Source: Ruminococcus sp. (GTDB lineage: Bacteria > Bacillota > Clostridia > Oscillospirales > Ruminococcaceae). Taken from it: 41,527 bases of DNA. How positions within the stretch are numbered: the first letter of the stretch is position 1; each line of letters starts with the position of its first letter. Both the position numbers and the translations under genes were made by a program. The DNA is taken from positions 1-41,527 of the forward strand of contig JAFXVT010000047.1 in NCBI GenBank assembly GCA_017534835.1. Reading direction: 5' to 3'. Below, in pieces: positions 1-7,684 of the stretch. The notes beneath the pieces are model-generated. The model had not been told where the DNA came from and did no database searches. It saw only the letters and a list, made by a program, of their open reading frames with translations.

Positions 1-100
1 AAGAGTAAGACCCCTCAAAGACTATGAGGTTGATAGGTGCAAGGTGTAAGCGTGGTGACGCGTTCAGCCAGCGCATACTAATCGGTCGAGGGCTTTTCCT
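1..100 (+). rRNA. rrl: 23S ribosomal RNA, 3' end (partial)
   Basis: The first 100 bases match the conserved 3' terminus of bacterial 23S rRNA, including the helix ending in GATACTAATCGGTCGAGGGC-like sequence (here ATACTAATCGGTCGAGGGC at about 77-95). The gene is cut by the left edge of the window and the exact 3' end near 98-101 is estimated. A short imperfect hairpin (TGAGAG/CTCTCA near 113-126) follows and may belong to precursor processing. No tRNA or 5S follows directly; the next RNA genes have their own promoter. Confidence 0.95.
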
Positions 101-184
101 TTTGATTCATGTGTGAGAGCTCTCTCAGATGATTACTTACTTTATTCAGTTTCAAAATTTCTTTTAGAAATTTGGAAAAATCGC

Positions 185-213
185 TTGACAAACGGTTACG
201 TTTATGATATAAT
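185..213 (+). promoter_or_regulatory. Consensus promoter of the tRNA-5S unit
   Basis: TTGACA at 185-190, a 17-base spacer, and TATAAT at 208-213 give a perfect sigma-A promoter about 18 bases upstream of tRNA-Lys. It would drive tRNA-Lys, tRNA-Glu, 5S rRNA and tRNA-Asn independently of readthrough from the 23S gene. Confidence 0.85.
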
Positions 214-230
214 ATATAAGCGATGTAAAT

Positions 231-306
231 GCACCATTAGCTCAGTTGGTAGAGCAACTGACTCTTAATCAGTGGGTCCTGGGTTCGAGTCCCCGATGGT
301 GCACCA
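231..306 (+). tRNA. tRNA-Lys (anticodon CTT)
   Basis: A full cloverleaf can be folded: acceptor GCACCAT (231-237) pairs with ATGGTGC (296-302), there is a canonical GGTTCGAGTCC T arm, and the anticodon loop CTCTTAA carries CTT, reading lysine AAG. Discriminator A and an encoded CCA end the gene at 306. It is the first gene of the stable-RNA unit. Confidence 0.95.
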
Positions 307-310
307 ACAC

Positions 311-385
311 GGCCCGTTGGTCAAGCGGTTAAGACACCGGCCTCTCACGCCGGTAACACCAGTTCGATTCTGGTACGGGTCACCA
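311..385 (+). tRNA. tRNA-Glu (anticodon CTC)
   Basis: Acceptor GGCCCGT pairs with ACGGGTC; the anticodon stem CCGGC/GCCGG encloses the loop CTCTCAC, giving anticodon CTC for glutamate GAG. CCA is encoded at 383-385. It lies four bases after tRNA-Lys and just before 5S rRNA, so all are probably processed from one precursor. Confidence 0.93.
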
Positions 386-392
386 AATTTCA

Positions 393-510
393 AGTCGGTG
401 TTTATTGCAGTGAGGTCACACCCGTTCCCATTCCGAACACGGCAGTTAAGCTCACTCGCGTCGATGATACTTGGCTGGCGACGGCCTGGGAAAGTAGATC
501 AATGCCGGCA
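393..510 (+). rRNA. rrf: 5S ribosomal RNA
   Basis: About 117 bases contain the 5S signatures CACCCGTTCCCATTCCGAACACGG, AGTTAAGCTC, GATGATACTTGG and GGGAAAGTAG, with complementary ends (GTCGGTG-like 5' end and GCCGGCA 3' end). The ends are estimated from helix I to within a few bases. Unusually it lies between tRNA-Glu and tRNA-Asn, not directly behind the 23S gene. Confidence 0.93.
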
Positions 511-517
511 CAGATAT

Positions 518-593
518 TCCTCCTTAGCTCAGTCGGTAGAGCACTCGGCTGTTAACCGAGTTGTCGCCCGTTCGAGCCGGGCAGGGGGAGCCA
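518..593 (+). tRNA. tRNA-Asn (anticodon GTT)
   Basis: Acceptor TCCTCCT (518-524) pairs with AGGGGGA (583-589). The anticodon stem CTCGG/CCGAG encloses CTGTTAA, anticodon GTT for asparagine. Discriminator G and encoded CCA end at 593. It is the last gene of the unit and is followed at once by a terminator. Confidence 0.94.
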
Positions 594-598
594 ATTGG

Positions 599-624
599 GC
601 GTCTGCAAAAGCAGGCGCTTTTTT
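599..624 (+). terminator. Rho-independent terminator of the tRNA-5S unit
   Basis: Stem GCGTCTGC / loop AAAA / GCAGGCGC, followed by six T. A second hairpin with a weaker T tract (AGCTCCC-GAAT-GGGGGCT, 638-655) follows and may back it up. Confidence 0.88.
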
Positions 625-699
625 ATTGCCTTTTTTCAGCTCCCGAATGGGGGCTTTTGCTGTATATAGACCAATTATTGCGGCTTCTGTAAAAAATTG

Positions 700-728
700 T
701 TGCTTTATTTCGCGTTTTGTGCTAAAAT
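700..728 (+). promoter_or_regulatory. Promoter of the metallo-hydrolase gene
   Basis: TTGCTT (700-705), a 17-base spacer and TAAAAT (723-728) lie 36 bases upstream of the ATG at 764. It sits between the terminator of the RNA unit and the gene, so the hydrolase appears to be its own transcription unit. Confidence 0.65.
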
Positions 729-763
729 ATATTATCAAGAAAATTAGCACAGGAGGTCTTGAA

Positions 764-1867
764 ATGAAAAAATCAAAGGTTCTGAAGATTATTCTTATCA
801 TTGCTCTGACATTGATCATTCTCTGCGTTATAGGCTTTATTGCGTTCTTCAAGTATTTCACGGTCCCGGTCGGTAAGTATCCCGATAAGGCACGCCGTCA
901 GGAATTCGTAAAGCTTTCGGAGCAGTATCACGACGGGAAGTTCTTTAATGAGGAAGATCATACCGATGTGTCAGCCACAGTCAATGTCGGCGGCTTCAAA
1001 CAGCCCGAGAAGCTTATACCTACGGAGAAGCTCAGCTCCATTGAACCCGCGTCTGCGGACAAGATGAACATCAGCTGGCTCGGACATTCCTCTGCATTTG
1101 TGCAGATAGGAGGCGAAAATGTCCTCATCGATCCGATACTCACTACCTCGGGCAAGCCTCTTCAGATGTATTCACTTCCGGCGCGCATATCGGAAATGCC
1201 TCTTAATATTGATGATGTGCCCGAGATCGGTGTTCTCTGCATTTCTCACGACCACTTTGACCACCTCGATTACGGTACTGTCAAGGCGATCGACAGCAAG
1301 GTCAGCGACTATGTTGTGCCGCTCGGAGTTGATTCCCTGCTCGAGAGCTGGGACGTAAACAAGGATAAGATACATACTCTCGGCTGGTGGGGCAGTGCTG
1401 AGATCCGTGGTGTTACCTATACTCTCACGCCTGCGCAGCACTATTCCGGCAGATTTGCAGGCAAGCAGTTTCAGACGCTCTGGGGCGGCATATATATGAG
1501 CAGCAGCTCACACAGCCTTTATTTCACGGGCGATTCGGGCTATTGCGATTCTTTCTCGGAGATCTATGAGCGCCTCGGCGAGCCCGAGGTGATGCTCGCA
1601 GATTCCGGACAGGATTCGCCTGCGTGGTCGCATATGTCTCCTGAGGAGGTCGTAAAGGCTGCTCAGGACGTACACGCGAAGTATGTGGTACCTGTACACT
1701 GGGGAGCTTATCTCTACGCAGGATATGACTGGTACAAGCCTGCTGAGGACATTTTAGCCGCCGCAGACAAGTCCGGTACAACTGTGATAACTCCTGTCAT
1801 CGGACACCTGTTCAGTATTGATGATGCAGATACGCAGGTTTCCCATTGGTGGGAAGAGCATAAATAA
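764..1867 (+). CDS. Membrane-anchored metallo-beta-lactamase-fold hydrolase (UlaG/NAPE-PLD-like)
   Basis: The 367-residue protein starts at ATG 764, chosen because AGGAGG lies at 751-756; the open frame continues upstream through tRNA genes but that part is not coding. Residues 8-29 form one hydrophobic helix (uncleaved anchor or signal), so the catalytic domain should face outside. The metallo-beta-lactamase fold is shown by WLGHSS (105-110), the metal-binding SHDHFDHLD (161-169), a later GDSGY aspartate and a VHWGAY histidine. The closest known architecture is the UlaG / NAPE-phospholipase-D-like branch of zinc hydrolases, which cleave lactones or phosphodiesters. The substrate cannot be read from sequence. 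It is monocistronic and converges on bceB. Confidence 0.85.
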   Translation: MKKSKVLKIILIIALTLIILCVIGFIAFFKYFTVPVGKYPDKARRQEFVKLSEQYHDGKFFNEEDHTDVSATVNVGGFKQPEKLIPTEKLSSIEPASADKMNISWLGHSSAFVQIGGENVLIDPILTTSGKPLQMYSLPARISEMPLNIDDVPEIGVLCISHDHFDHLDYGTVKAIDSKVSDYVVPLGVDSLLESWDVNKDKIHTLGWWGSAEIRGVTYTLTPAQHYSGRFAGKQFQTLWGGIYMSSSSHSLYFTGDSGYCDSFSEIYERLGEPEVMLADSGQDSPAWSHMSPEEVVKAAQDVHAKYVVPVHWGAYLYAGYDWYKPAEDILAAADKSGTTVITPVIGHLFSIDDADTQVSHWWEEHK

Positions 1868-1911
1868 TAAAACGGACGCAGGGGAAGCCTCCTCTGCGTC
1901 CGTTTTATTAT
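1866..1911. terminator. Bidirectional terminator between the hydrolase and bceB
   Basis: A long stem, AATAAAACGGACGCAG paired with CTGCGTCCGTTTTATT, around a GGGAAGCCTCCT-like apex. It has T-rich flanks in both directions and overlaps the stop codons of the two convergent genes. Confidence 0.85.
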
Positions 1912-3950
1912 CTTCTGCCTTTGATAATGCTCTTGCTGCTGAAATATGTTACGAGGAAATATCCGCCGTAGATGAGCAGGAGCGTGGATAATGTAAGCCC
2001 GACCGAGCTGCCGATGTTTTCTGTACCGAATACCTCAAGGAAGAATATGAGATATTTCATACCGAAAACAGAGTGTATCGCTGCAACAATGAGCGGAAGC
2101 AGGAAGAATATGCCTGTCTGTCTGAACAGGGAGCGCGAGATGTCGTTCTCGTCCGCACCTATCTTGCGGAGCATTTCGTATCTGCCGATGCTGTCTACAC
2201 TGTCTGAGAGCTCCTTGAGAGCGAGTATCGCACCGCAGGCGATGAGGAAGACAAGTCCGATGTACAGACCGAGGAAGGCGACGATAGCGCCGAGCCCGAC
2301 TGCTGCCTCCTTTATTTCGAGCTTTGTCGTAGTGAATATGCCGGTGATATTGCTTTCGTTATCAGATGAATCAGCTGCGGCACGCTGTACCGCGTCGAAT
2401 TTATCGCTCACGGTCTCCTCGGCAGCCTCTTTGTCCTTTGAGGCGTATTCACCGATGAAGTATTCTTCGTGCGCTGCACCCTCGTCTACAACGCTGTCCG
2501 GCACTACAAACAGTCCGGCGTTGATGTGCTCTGTTGAGATGTCGATGAAGCCGTCCTGACAGGTGGGATATTTTGAATCGAGAGTGTGACCGAAGATAGT
2601 GTGAGTGCTGTCAGTTTCGAGCCCCTTATTGCGGATATTCTTCATCGTGGTGAAGTTGCAGAAGAGGATATACTCATCGTCTGCGAGAGTGTAGGTCTTT
2701 CTGCCGTAGAGCTCCATCAGAGCGTTGTAGTCGCTGAGCTTTACTATCTGCTCGGGAGCGTCGTAAATGAGAAAGCTATACTGCCGGGCTACTTCATCGT
2801 AGTATTCGCCGAGTGAATCCTTAAATGTGAATCCGGTGTCGCCATAGTCGGTGAAATTCACATAGTCGCTGAAATCCTCGGTAATATCATAGCCGTTCGC
2901 GGTATACATCTCCTGAATGTCAGCGTACTGCATAGGCTTTTCTGTGTCATATGAGAGGACTATCTCGCAGTCAACGGGGCAGAGCTCATCGAGGTTGTTG
3001 TTCATAGAATTGCGTATCGAGAACGCCGATGAGAGCGTGCATATCGTCACAAAGAGCATAATGCAGATAACTGTCATCGAGAATACCATCGTATTGACCT
3101 TGCTGCTGAGCTGACGGAATGTGAATGCGTTGAGGTTCTTGTGATAGGTATTCTTCATCAGCATAAACACGCGCAGGAGCATTCCCGAAACAGACCAGAA
3201 TACAAGGAATGTAGCCGCGCTGCCTGCTGCGATGTTCGCGATAGCCGCAGTACGTGTGATATTGCGTGAATTCCAGCCGACCTGATAATAGCACAGCCCG
3301 AGTATCACAGCTGCTGCGATGAACACGATAACGCAGAGAACGGGCGATTTGAGCTTTATCTGCTCAGACCTTTTGCCGGACTGCATAAGGTTTATCAGCT
3401 TCATACGTGTCACAACGAAGCTGTTGAAAGCCATTGCAACGAGGTATATAACAGCGAAATAAACTATCGTCTTGACTATCGCGCCGCCGGAAACCGTGAA
3501 CTTGTAGGAGCTCATATCGACCTCGAACATATTCGCAACGACTGCGCTCATAAGCTGTGAGATCCCGATGCCGATGAGAAGTCCGATGAAAAGCGAGCCA
3601 ATACCTATTATGACGGTCTCGACGAGGAGGATAGCGGATATTTTTCGCTTGCTCATACCGAGCGTCATATACAGCGCAAATTCGCGGCTGCGGCGCTTCA
3701 TAAGGAAACGGCTCGCATACACTATAAGCAGTCCCAGCACGCCTGCGACGAATACGCTCGTGCCGGAAATGACGGTATCGAGGACCTGTATCATCTCGTA
3801 CTGAGAATCGGACATTCTCAGTGCAGCCGCCTGTCCGCCTATCGCATTGAAGACATAGAACACGGAAACGCCGATCATAAGCGTGAAGAAGTAGATAGCG
3901 TAGTCGCGCATACTTCTGCGGACGTTGCTGAGTGAGAGCTTAAAGAGCAT
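1908..3950 (-). CDS. bceB: Bce-type ABC transporter permease (FtsX-like)
   Basis: The 680-residue polytopic protein has the BceB layout: an N-terminal LSLSNVRRSMRDYAIYFFT segment, about seven transmembrane helices in the first 310 residues, a large extracytoplasmic domain (about 311-560) and three C-terminal helices with the FtsX pattern. Bce permeases remove cell-wall-active peptides (bacitracin, lantibiotics) from lipid-linked targets and signal to a partner kinase; the large outer domain senses the peptide. The start at 3950 follows a GGAGG 11 bases upstream and overlaps the end of bceA by 11 bases, implying translational coupling. Which peptide is recognised is unknown. Confidence 0.88.
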   Translation of the reverse strand: MLFKLSLSNVRRSMRDYAIYFFTLMIGVSVFYVFNAIGGQAAALRMSDSQYEMIQVLDTVISGTSVFVAGVLGLLIVYASRFLMKRRSREFALYMTLGMSKRKISAILLVETVIIGIGSLFIGLLIGIGISQLMSAVVANMFEVDMSSYKFTVSGGAIVKTIVYFAVIYLVAMAFNSFVVTRMKLINLMQSGKRSEQIKLKSPVLCVIVFIAAAVILGLCYYQVGWNSRNITRTAAIANIAAGSAATFLVFWSVSGMLLRVFMLMKNTYHKNLNAFTFRQLSSKVNTMVFSMTVICIMLFVTICTLSSAFSIRNSMNNNLDELCPVDCEIVLSYDTEKPMQYADIQEMYTANGYDITEDFSDYVNFTDYGDTGFTFKDSLGEYYDEVARQYSFLIYDAPEQIVKLSDYNALMELYGRKTYTLADDEYILFCNFTTMKNIRNKGLETDSTHTIFGHTLDSKYPTCQDGFIDISTEHINAGLFVVPDSVVDEGAAHEEYFIGEYASKDKEAAEETVSDKFDAVQRAAADSSDNESNITGIFTTTKLEIKEAAVGLGAIVAFLGLYIGLVFLIACGAILALKELSDSVDSIGRYEMLRKIGADENDISRSLFRQTGIFFLLPLIVAAIHSVFGMKYLIFFLEVFGTENIGSSVGLTLSTLLLIYGGYFLVTYFSSKSIIKGRR

Positions 3951-4704
3951 CGCTCATGTCACCTCCCAGAAGAGTCACAACGTCGATGATCTTGTCGAAG
4001 AACTGCTTGCGTGTGTTGTCTCCGCGTGTTATCGAGTTGAATATCTTGCCGTCCTTGATGAAGATGACGCGGCTCGCATAGCTTGCAGTGAAGCTGTCGT
4101 GCGTAACCATCATTATAGTTGCGCCGCACTCCTTGTTGAGGTAGCGGAAGCGCTCGAGCAGCAGCTTTGCTGATTTTGAATCGAGAGCGCCTGTCGGCTC
4201 GTCTGCGAGCACGAGCTTCGGACCTGTCACTATAGCACGCGCAGAGGCTACACGCTGCTTCTGACCGCCCGACATCTGATACGGGTACTTTTCGAGCACA
4301 TCGGCTATATCGAGCTGCTCAGCCACCTTTCTGACTGCCGCATCTATCTCCTTTGCCGGCTTCTTCTGTATCGAGAGCGCGAGGGCGATATTCTCGTATG
4401 CGGTCAGAGTGTCGAGGAGGTTGAAATCCTGAAAGATGAAGCCGAGGTTGTCGCGGCGGAATCTGTTGAGAGCCTTGCCGCGGAGCTTTGTGATGTCTTC
4501 GTCCTCGAGAAAGATGTGTCCGGCGGTGACCCGGTCTATTGTGGAGATGCAGTTGAGGAGGGTGGTCTTTCCGCTTCCGGAGGCGCCCATGATCGCGACG
4601 AATTCGCCCTTCTCCACCGTAAATGATATATCGTCGATAGCCTTTGTGAGGCTCGACTTGCTGCCGTAATATTTTTCTATCTGCTGTATTCTGAGTAATT
4701 CCAT
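3940..4704 (-). CDS. bceA: Bce-type ABC transporter ATP-binding protein
   Basis: This is a 254-residue ABC ATPase. Walker A GASGSGKT lies at 40-47, the signature YQMSGGQKQRV near 144, then Walker B LVLADEPTGALDSK and the H-loop VTHD. The pattern is that of the MacB/LolD/BceA class that pairs with FtsX-like permeases. The start chosen is the internal ATG at 4704 (MELLRIQQ), preceded by AAAGGAG seven bases upstream; an ATG 36 bases further up lacks a site. It supplies ATP hydrolysis for BceB, overlaps that gene by 11 bases, and has its own promoter region separating it from bceS. Confidence 0.92.
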   Translation of the reverse strand: MELLRIQQIEKYYGSKSSLTKAIDDISFTVEKGEFVAIMGASGSGKTTLLNCISTIDRVTAGHIFLEDEDITKLRGKALNRFRRDNLGFIFQDFNLLDTLTAYENIALALSIQKKPAKEIDAAVRKVAEQLDIADVLEKYPYQMSGGQKQRVASARAIVTGPKLVLADEPTGALDSKSAKLLLERFRYLNKECGATIMMVTHDSFTASYASRVIFIKDGKIFNSITRGDNTRKQFFDKIIDVVTLLGGDMSDAL

Positions 4705-4719
4705 ATCAACAGCTCCTTT

Positions 4720-4782
4720 CTGTATATTATAATACAGCATTTCCGCAAAGCTGTCGCTGTTTCAAGATTACAGAACATTACA
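4720..4782 (-). promoter_or_regulatory. Candidate bceAB promoter/operator region
   Basis: On the minus strand a TATAAT hexamer (4731-4726) lies within a perfect inverted repeat CTGTAT-N6-ATACAG (4720-4737). No good -35 is found at 17 bases, which is common for BceR-activated promoters. Further upstream TGTAA occurs twice 10 bases apart (4782-4768), a possible regulator contact. Assignment to BceR is inference. Confidence 0.4.
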
Positions 4783-4797
4783 TTTTTGAAAGGTTGG

Positions 4798-5793
4798 CTA
4801 TTCGGGCTTATAGAGCTCATTTTTGCCGAATGTGACAGAAATGTCCGTATATTCGCCCTGTACCGATGCAGCCGAAACAGCATGACCGAGCCTGCCGCAG
4901 AGCTTTTTCACGATGAACAGTCCCATTCCGGTAGACCCGCCGTGAGTCCTGCCGTTTTCGCCGGTGAAGGATTTCTCGAAAATGTTCGGCAGGTCGGCGG
5001 CAGGGATACCGATACCGTTGTCGCGGAAGTGCAGGACGGTCCGGTCGGGGAGCACCTCAGCGGTGACGGCTATCTCGTCCGCTTCGTATTTGATACTGTT
5101 GTTCATAAGCTGCCCTAAGATGAATGAGAGCCACTTTGCGTCCGTGAGCACCTCGGTATCAAGACCTTCGGTGCGCAGCGATATACAGCGTTCCTGAAGC
5201 TCCTCGCGGTTGCGGACAGCAATATCTGAAAATACACGCTTCAGAGTTACAGGCTTGATGATATAGTCCTTCTCGGCGCTTCCGCTGCGTGCATAGAACA
5301 GGACGTTCTCGATGTATTCGTCGATGCGGCGGAGCTGCTCGGCATAGCGTGTATTGCCGTCGTTGTGGCACATCAGCTGCAAGCCTGCGACGGGGAGCTT
5401 TATCTCGTGTACCCACATCTCGATATATTCGCGGAAATCGGAATTCTCGCGGTGTGCTGCACTTATCTGCTCATGCATCGACTTGTCCGCCTCCTGTACA
5501 GCCGTGCAGAGGATACGTCCGTCGAGGAATTCGGGCTCTTCGAGCATTTCGGGGAGGAGGTACTTGCGGTCGAGCTGCTCAAGGTCGGAGCTCAGCTTGT
5601 CATAGAAGCTCCTGCGGCGGAAGAATTCCCACAGCTCGGTAATGACGGCTCCGATGAGAGCGAGCACACTGACGATGACGACACACTCTGCAGGGACGTG
5701 AAATGTGAAGAGGAATATCAGCACGAGCGCGGACGCAACGGCGAGAATGAGGTATCTCGGGAGCCTGTCCCGTAAAAAAACAGCCGGTCTCAT
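4798..5793 (-). CDS. bceS: Intramembrane-sensing histidine kinase (BceS-like)
   Basis: A 331-residue kinase. Two transmembrane helices (about 13-33 and 36-54) are joined by a very short outer loop, the hallmark of intramembrane-sensing kinases that depend on a BceAB transporter for stimulus detection. The phosphoacceptor box WVHEIKLPV (H129) is followed by the ATPase motifs N (QLMNNSIKY), G1 (DNGIGI), F (IFEKSF) and G2 (GSTGMGL). The start at 5793 makes an ATGA overlap with the bceR stop; a longer frame upstream runs antiparallel over bceR and is not coding. The family phosphorylates a BceR-type regulator, here encoded immediately upstream. Confidence 0.9.
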   Translation of the reverse strand: MRPAVFLRDRLPRYLILAVASALVLIFLFTFHVPAECVVIVSVLALIGAVITELWEFFRRRSFYDKLSSDLEQLDRKYLLPEMLEEPEFLDGRILCTAVQEADKSMHEQISAAHRENSDFREYIEMWVHEIKLPVAGLQLMCHNDGNTRYAEQLRRIDEYIENVLFYARSGSAEKDYIIKPVTLKRVFSDIAVRNREELQERCISLRTEGLDTEVLTDAKWLSFILGQLMNNSIKYEADEIAVTAEVLPDRTVLHFRDNGIGIPAADLPNIFEKSFTGENGRTHGGSTGMGLFIVKKLCGRLGHAVSAASVQGEYTDISVTFGKNELYKPE

Positions 5794-6446
5794 ATCAGCA
5801 CATACCCCTGCTTCTTGCGCGTCACGATGGCGTCGGGGAATCCGAGCTCGCCGAGCTTTGCACGAAGGCGGCTGATATTGACCGAGAGCGCATTGTCGTT
5901 GACGAATTCGTCGTTGTCCCACAGCGCTGTCATAAGCTCGTCGCGCGTCACTATCTCGCCGATACGGTCGAGCAGGAGCTGGAATATTATCATCTCGTTC
6001 TTCGTCAGGATCTGCTCATTTCCGCCCCGTGTAAGGCTTCCTCTGACCGTACTGACCTCCGCATCGTGATAGGTCTGAGCGGTGCCTGTTTTTGCTGAGC
6101 GCTTCAGCACAGCTGATATGCGAAGCAGGAGGATTGTCGGGTTATACGGCTTTGTAACGAAATCGTCGGCACCGTAGCTCATCGACAGCACCTCATCGAG
6201 CTCAGATGTGCGGCTCGTGAGCATAATAACGGGCGTTGTGCTCCTCTTGCGGAAGTCCTGAAGGAGTGTTTCGCCGTTTGTTCCGGGGAGGTTGATGTCG
6301 AGCAGTATCAGGTCTGCGCCGGAGTTTATCATCTGCGCCGGTATTTCCGTCATCTCTGCGCATACCGGGTCATACCCTGCATTTTTCAGCAGAACAGACA
6401 GCTCGCTGCGCAGAGCGGAGTCGTCCTCTATAATAAGTATCTTCAT
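5790..6446 (-). CDS. bceR: OmpR-family response regulator (BceR-like)
   Basis: The 218-residue protein has an N-terminal receiver domain with acidic pocket EDD (7-9), phosphoacceptor D50 in LILLDINLP and the conserved Lys in FVTKPYNP, then a C-terminal winged-helix DNA-binding domain (about 125-218). AAGGAG lies eight bases before the ATG. It is the first gene of bceRS, coupled to the kinase by a 4-base overlap. By family knowledge it activates the adjacent bceAB genes when the transporter/kinase complex meets a peptide antibiotic. Confidence 0.9.
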   Translation of the reverse strand: MKILIIEDDSALRSELSVLLKNAGYDPVCAEMTEIPAQMINSGADLILLDINLPGTNGETLLQDFRKRSTTPVIMLTSRTSELDEVLSMSYGADDFVTKPYNPTILLLRISAVLKRSAKTGTAQTYHDAEVSTVRGSLTRGGNEQILTKNEMIIFQLLLDRIGEIVTRDELMTALWDNDEFVNDNALSVNISRLRAKLGELGFPDAIVTRKKQGYVLI

Positions 6447-6529
6447 ATGCCTTCTCCTTAAAGTGGTATATTTATTAGTTTAACACATAATGCAGCGCAT
6501 TTCAAGCATCACGGGACCCGGCTGAACGT

Positions 6530-6562
6530 AAAAACAAAAACGGCTCCCCGAAGGGAGCCGCC
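6530..6562 (-). terminator. Terminator of the fatty-acid operon (after acpP)
   Basis: On the minus strand CGGCTCCC-TTCG-GGGAGCCG is followed by TTTTTGTTTTT. It lies 12 bases beyond the acpP stop and marks the end of the fab/acc transcript. Confidence 0.92.
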
Positions 6563-6574
6563 GAACGTGCGGAA

Positions 6575-6808
6575 TTATTCCTCTGTGTTCTTTTCGATGT
6601 AGTTAACGATATCGCCAACAGTCTTGATCTCCTCAACAGCCTCGTCGGGGATAGAGAGATCGTACTCGTCCTCGATAGTCTGGATAAGATCTACGATGTC
6701 GAGAGAATCTGCACCGAGATCCTCCTGAATGTTAGCCTCGAGTGTAACAGCGTCCTCTTCAACGCCGAGCTGTTCTACGATGATCTCCTTGAGCTTATCA
6801 AATACCAT
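6575..6808 (-). CDS. acpP: Acyl carrier protein
   Basis: A 77-residue, strongly acidic protein with the 4'-phosphopantetheine attachment motif GADSLD; Ser35 is the modified residue. ACP carries the growing acyl chain between all Fab enzymes in the cytoplasm. GGAGG sits eight bases before the ATG. It is the last gene of the operon, directly behind accA, whereas in many clostridial clusters acpP sits near fabH. Being followed by its own terminator could let it accumulate at higher levels than upstream genes. Confidence 0.97.
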   Translation of the reverse strand: MVFDKLKEIIVEQLGVEEDAVTLEANIQEDLGADSLDIVDLIQTIEDEYDLSIPDEAVEEIKTVGDIVNYIEKNTEE

Positions 6809-6874
6809 ATTACTTTCCTCCGTTTCTTTTGGTTTGTATTTCCTGTTTTGGGCAGGGGAAATCGAAAAACGGTG

Positions 6875-7681
6875 TCACTCTGTGAACTCTCCGATTTTTC
6901 TAAACTTAGTATAACGTTCTTTCAGTAAAACGTCAATATCTTTTTCGCATTTTTCTGGAATTTTGCATAACAAATATTCCTTGATATTTTCTGAAATTTT
7001 GTCTAAATCGTTATGTGCCCCACCGAGAGGCTCCTCGATGATGGATTCAGCAACGCCGAGACTTACCATATCTTCGGCAGTTATCTTCATAATATTGCAC
7101 GCTTCCTCCTCACGTTCGGCATCCTTCCACAGGATACTTGCAAATCCGCGCGGCGAGATCACAGAATACTGTGCGTTCTCGAGCATCGCGAGCTCATCGC
7201 ATACACCGAGCGCAAGAGCGCCGCCGCTTCCGCCCTCGCCGAGGACGATAGAGATTATGGGCGTGCGCAGAGTCATAAACTCAGCGATGTTGCGTGCGAT
7301 AGCCTCGCCCTGTCCGCGCTCCTCGGCGGCAACTCCGGCATATGCACCGGGGGTGTCGATGAAGCAGATAACGGGACGGTGGAACTTTTCAGCCTGCTTT
7401 GCGAGCCTGAGAGCCTTTCTGTAGCCCTCGGGGAGCGGCATTGCGAAGTTGCACGCCTTGTTCTCGTCGATGTCTCTGCCCTTCACCTGTGCGATCACGG
7501 TCACGGGAGTTCCGTCGAGCATCGCTATACCGCCGATAACAGCCTTGTCATCGCCGTAGAAGCGGTCGCCGTGCATCTCATAGAAATCATTGAAAATGAG
7601 CGGTATATAGTCTCTGATAGTGGGTCTGCCCTTGGTATGAACGAGCTTGAGGCGTTCCCACGCTGTCTTCTTCTCCTCCAC
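6875..7681 (-). CDS. accA: Acetyl-CoA carboxylase carboxyltransferase subunit alpha
   Basis: A 268-residue crotonase-fold carboxyltransferase alpha subunit. Diagnostic segments are RPTIRDYIPLIF, a GDRFYGDD box, FIDTPGAYAG and the GEGGSGGALALGVCDELAMLE glycine-rich region with SVISPRGFASILWKD. With AccD it moves the carboxyl group from biotin on AccB to acetyl-CoA, producing malonyl-CoA. The length suits Firmicute AccA, which lacks part of the N-terminal extension seen in enterobacteria. It starts three bases after the accD stop. Confidence 0.95.
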   Translation of the reverse strand: MEEKKTAWERLKLVHTKGRPTIRDYIPLIFNDFYEMHGDRFYGDDKAVIGGIAMLDGTPVTVIAQVKGRDIDENKACNFAMPLPEGYRKALRLAKQAEKFHRPVICFIDTPGAYAGVAAEERGQGEAIARNIAEFMTLRTPIISIVLGEGGSGGALALGVCDELAMLENAQYSVISPRGFASILWKDAEREEEACNIMKITAEDMVSLGVAESIIEEPLGGAHNDLDKISENIKEYLLCKIPEKCEKDIDVLLKERYTKFRKIGEFTE

Positions 7682-7684
7682 AGG

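Noticed and set aside
272-763. Long 5' extension of the metallo-hydrolase frame
   Set aside because: It runs through tRNA-Lys, tRNA-Glu, 5S rRNA, tRNA-Asn and a terminator; the true start has AGGAGG at 751.
5794-5922. N-terminal extension of the histidine kinase frame
   Set aside because: It overlaps the DNA-binding domain of bceR in another frame and has an Arg-rich, non-conserved composition; the ATGA start at 5793 is better.
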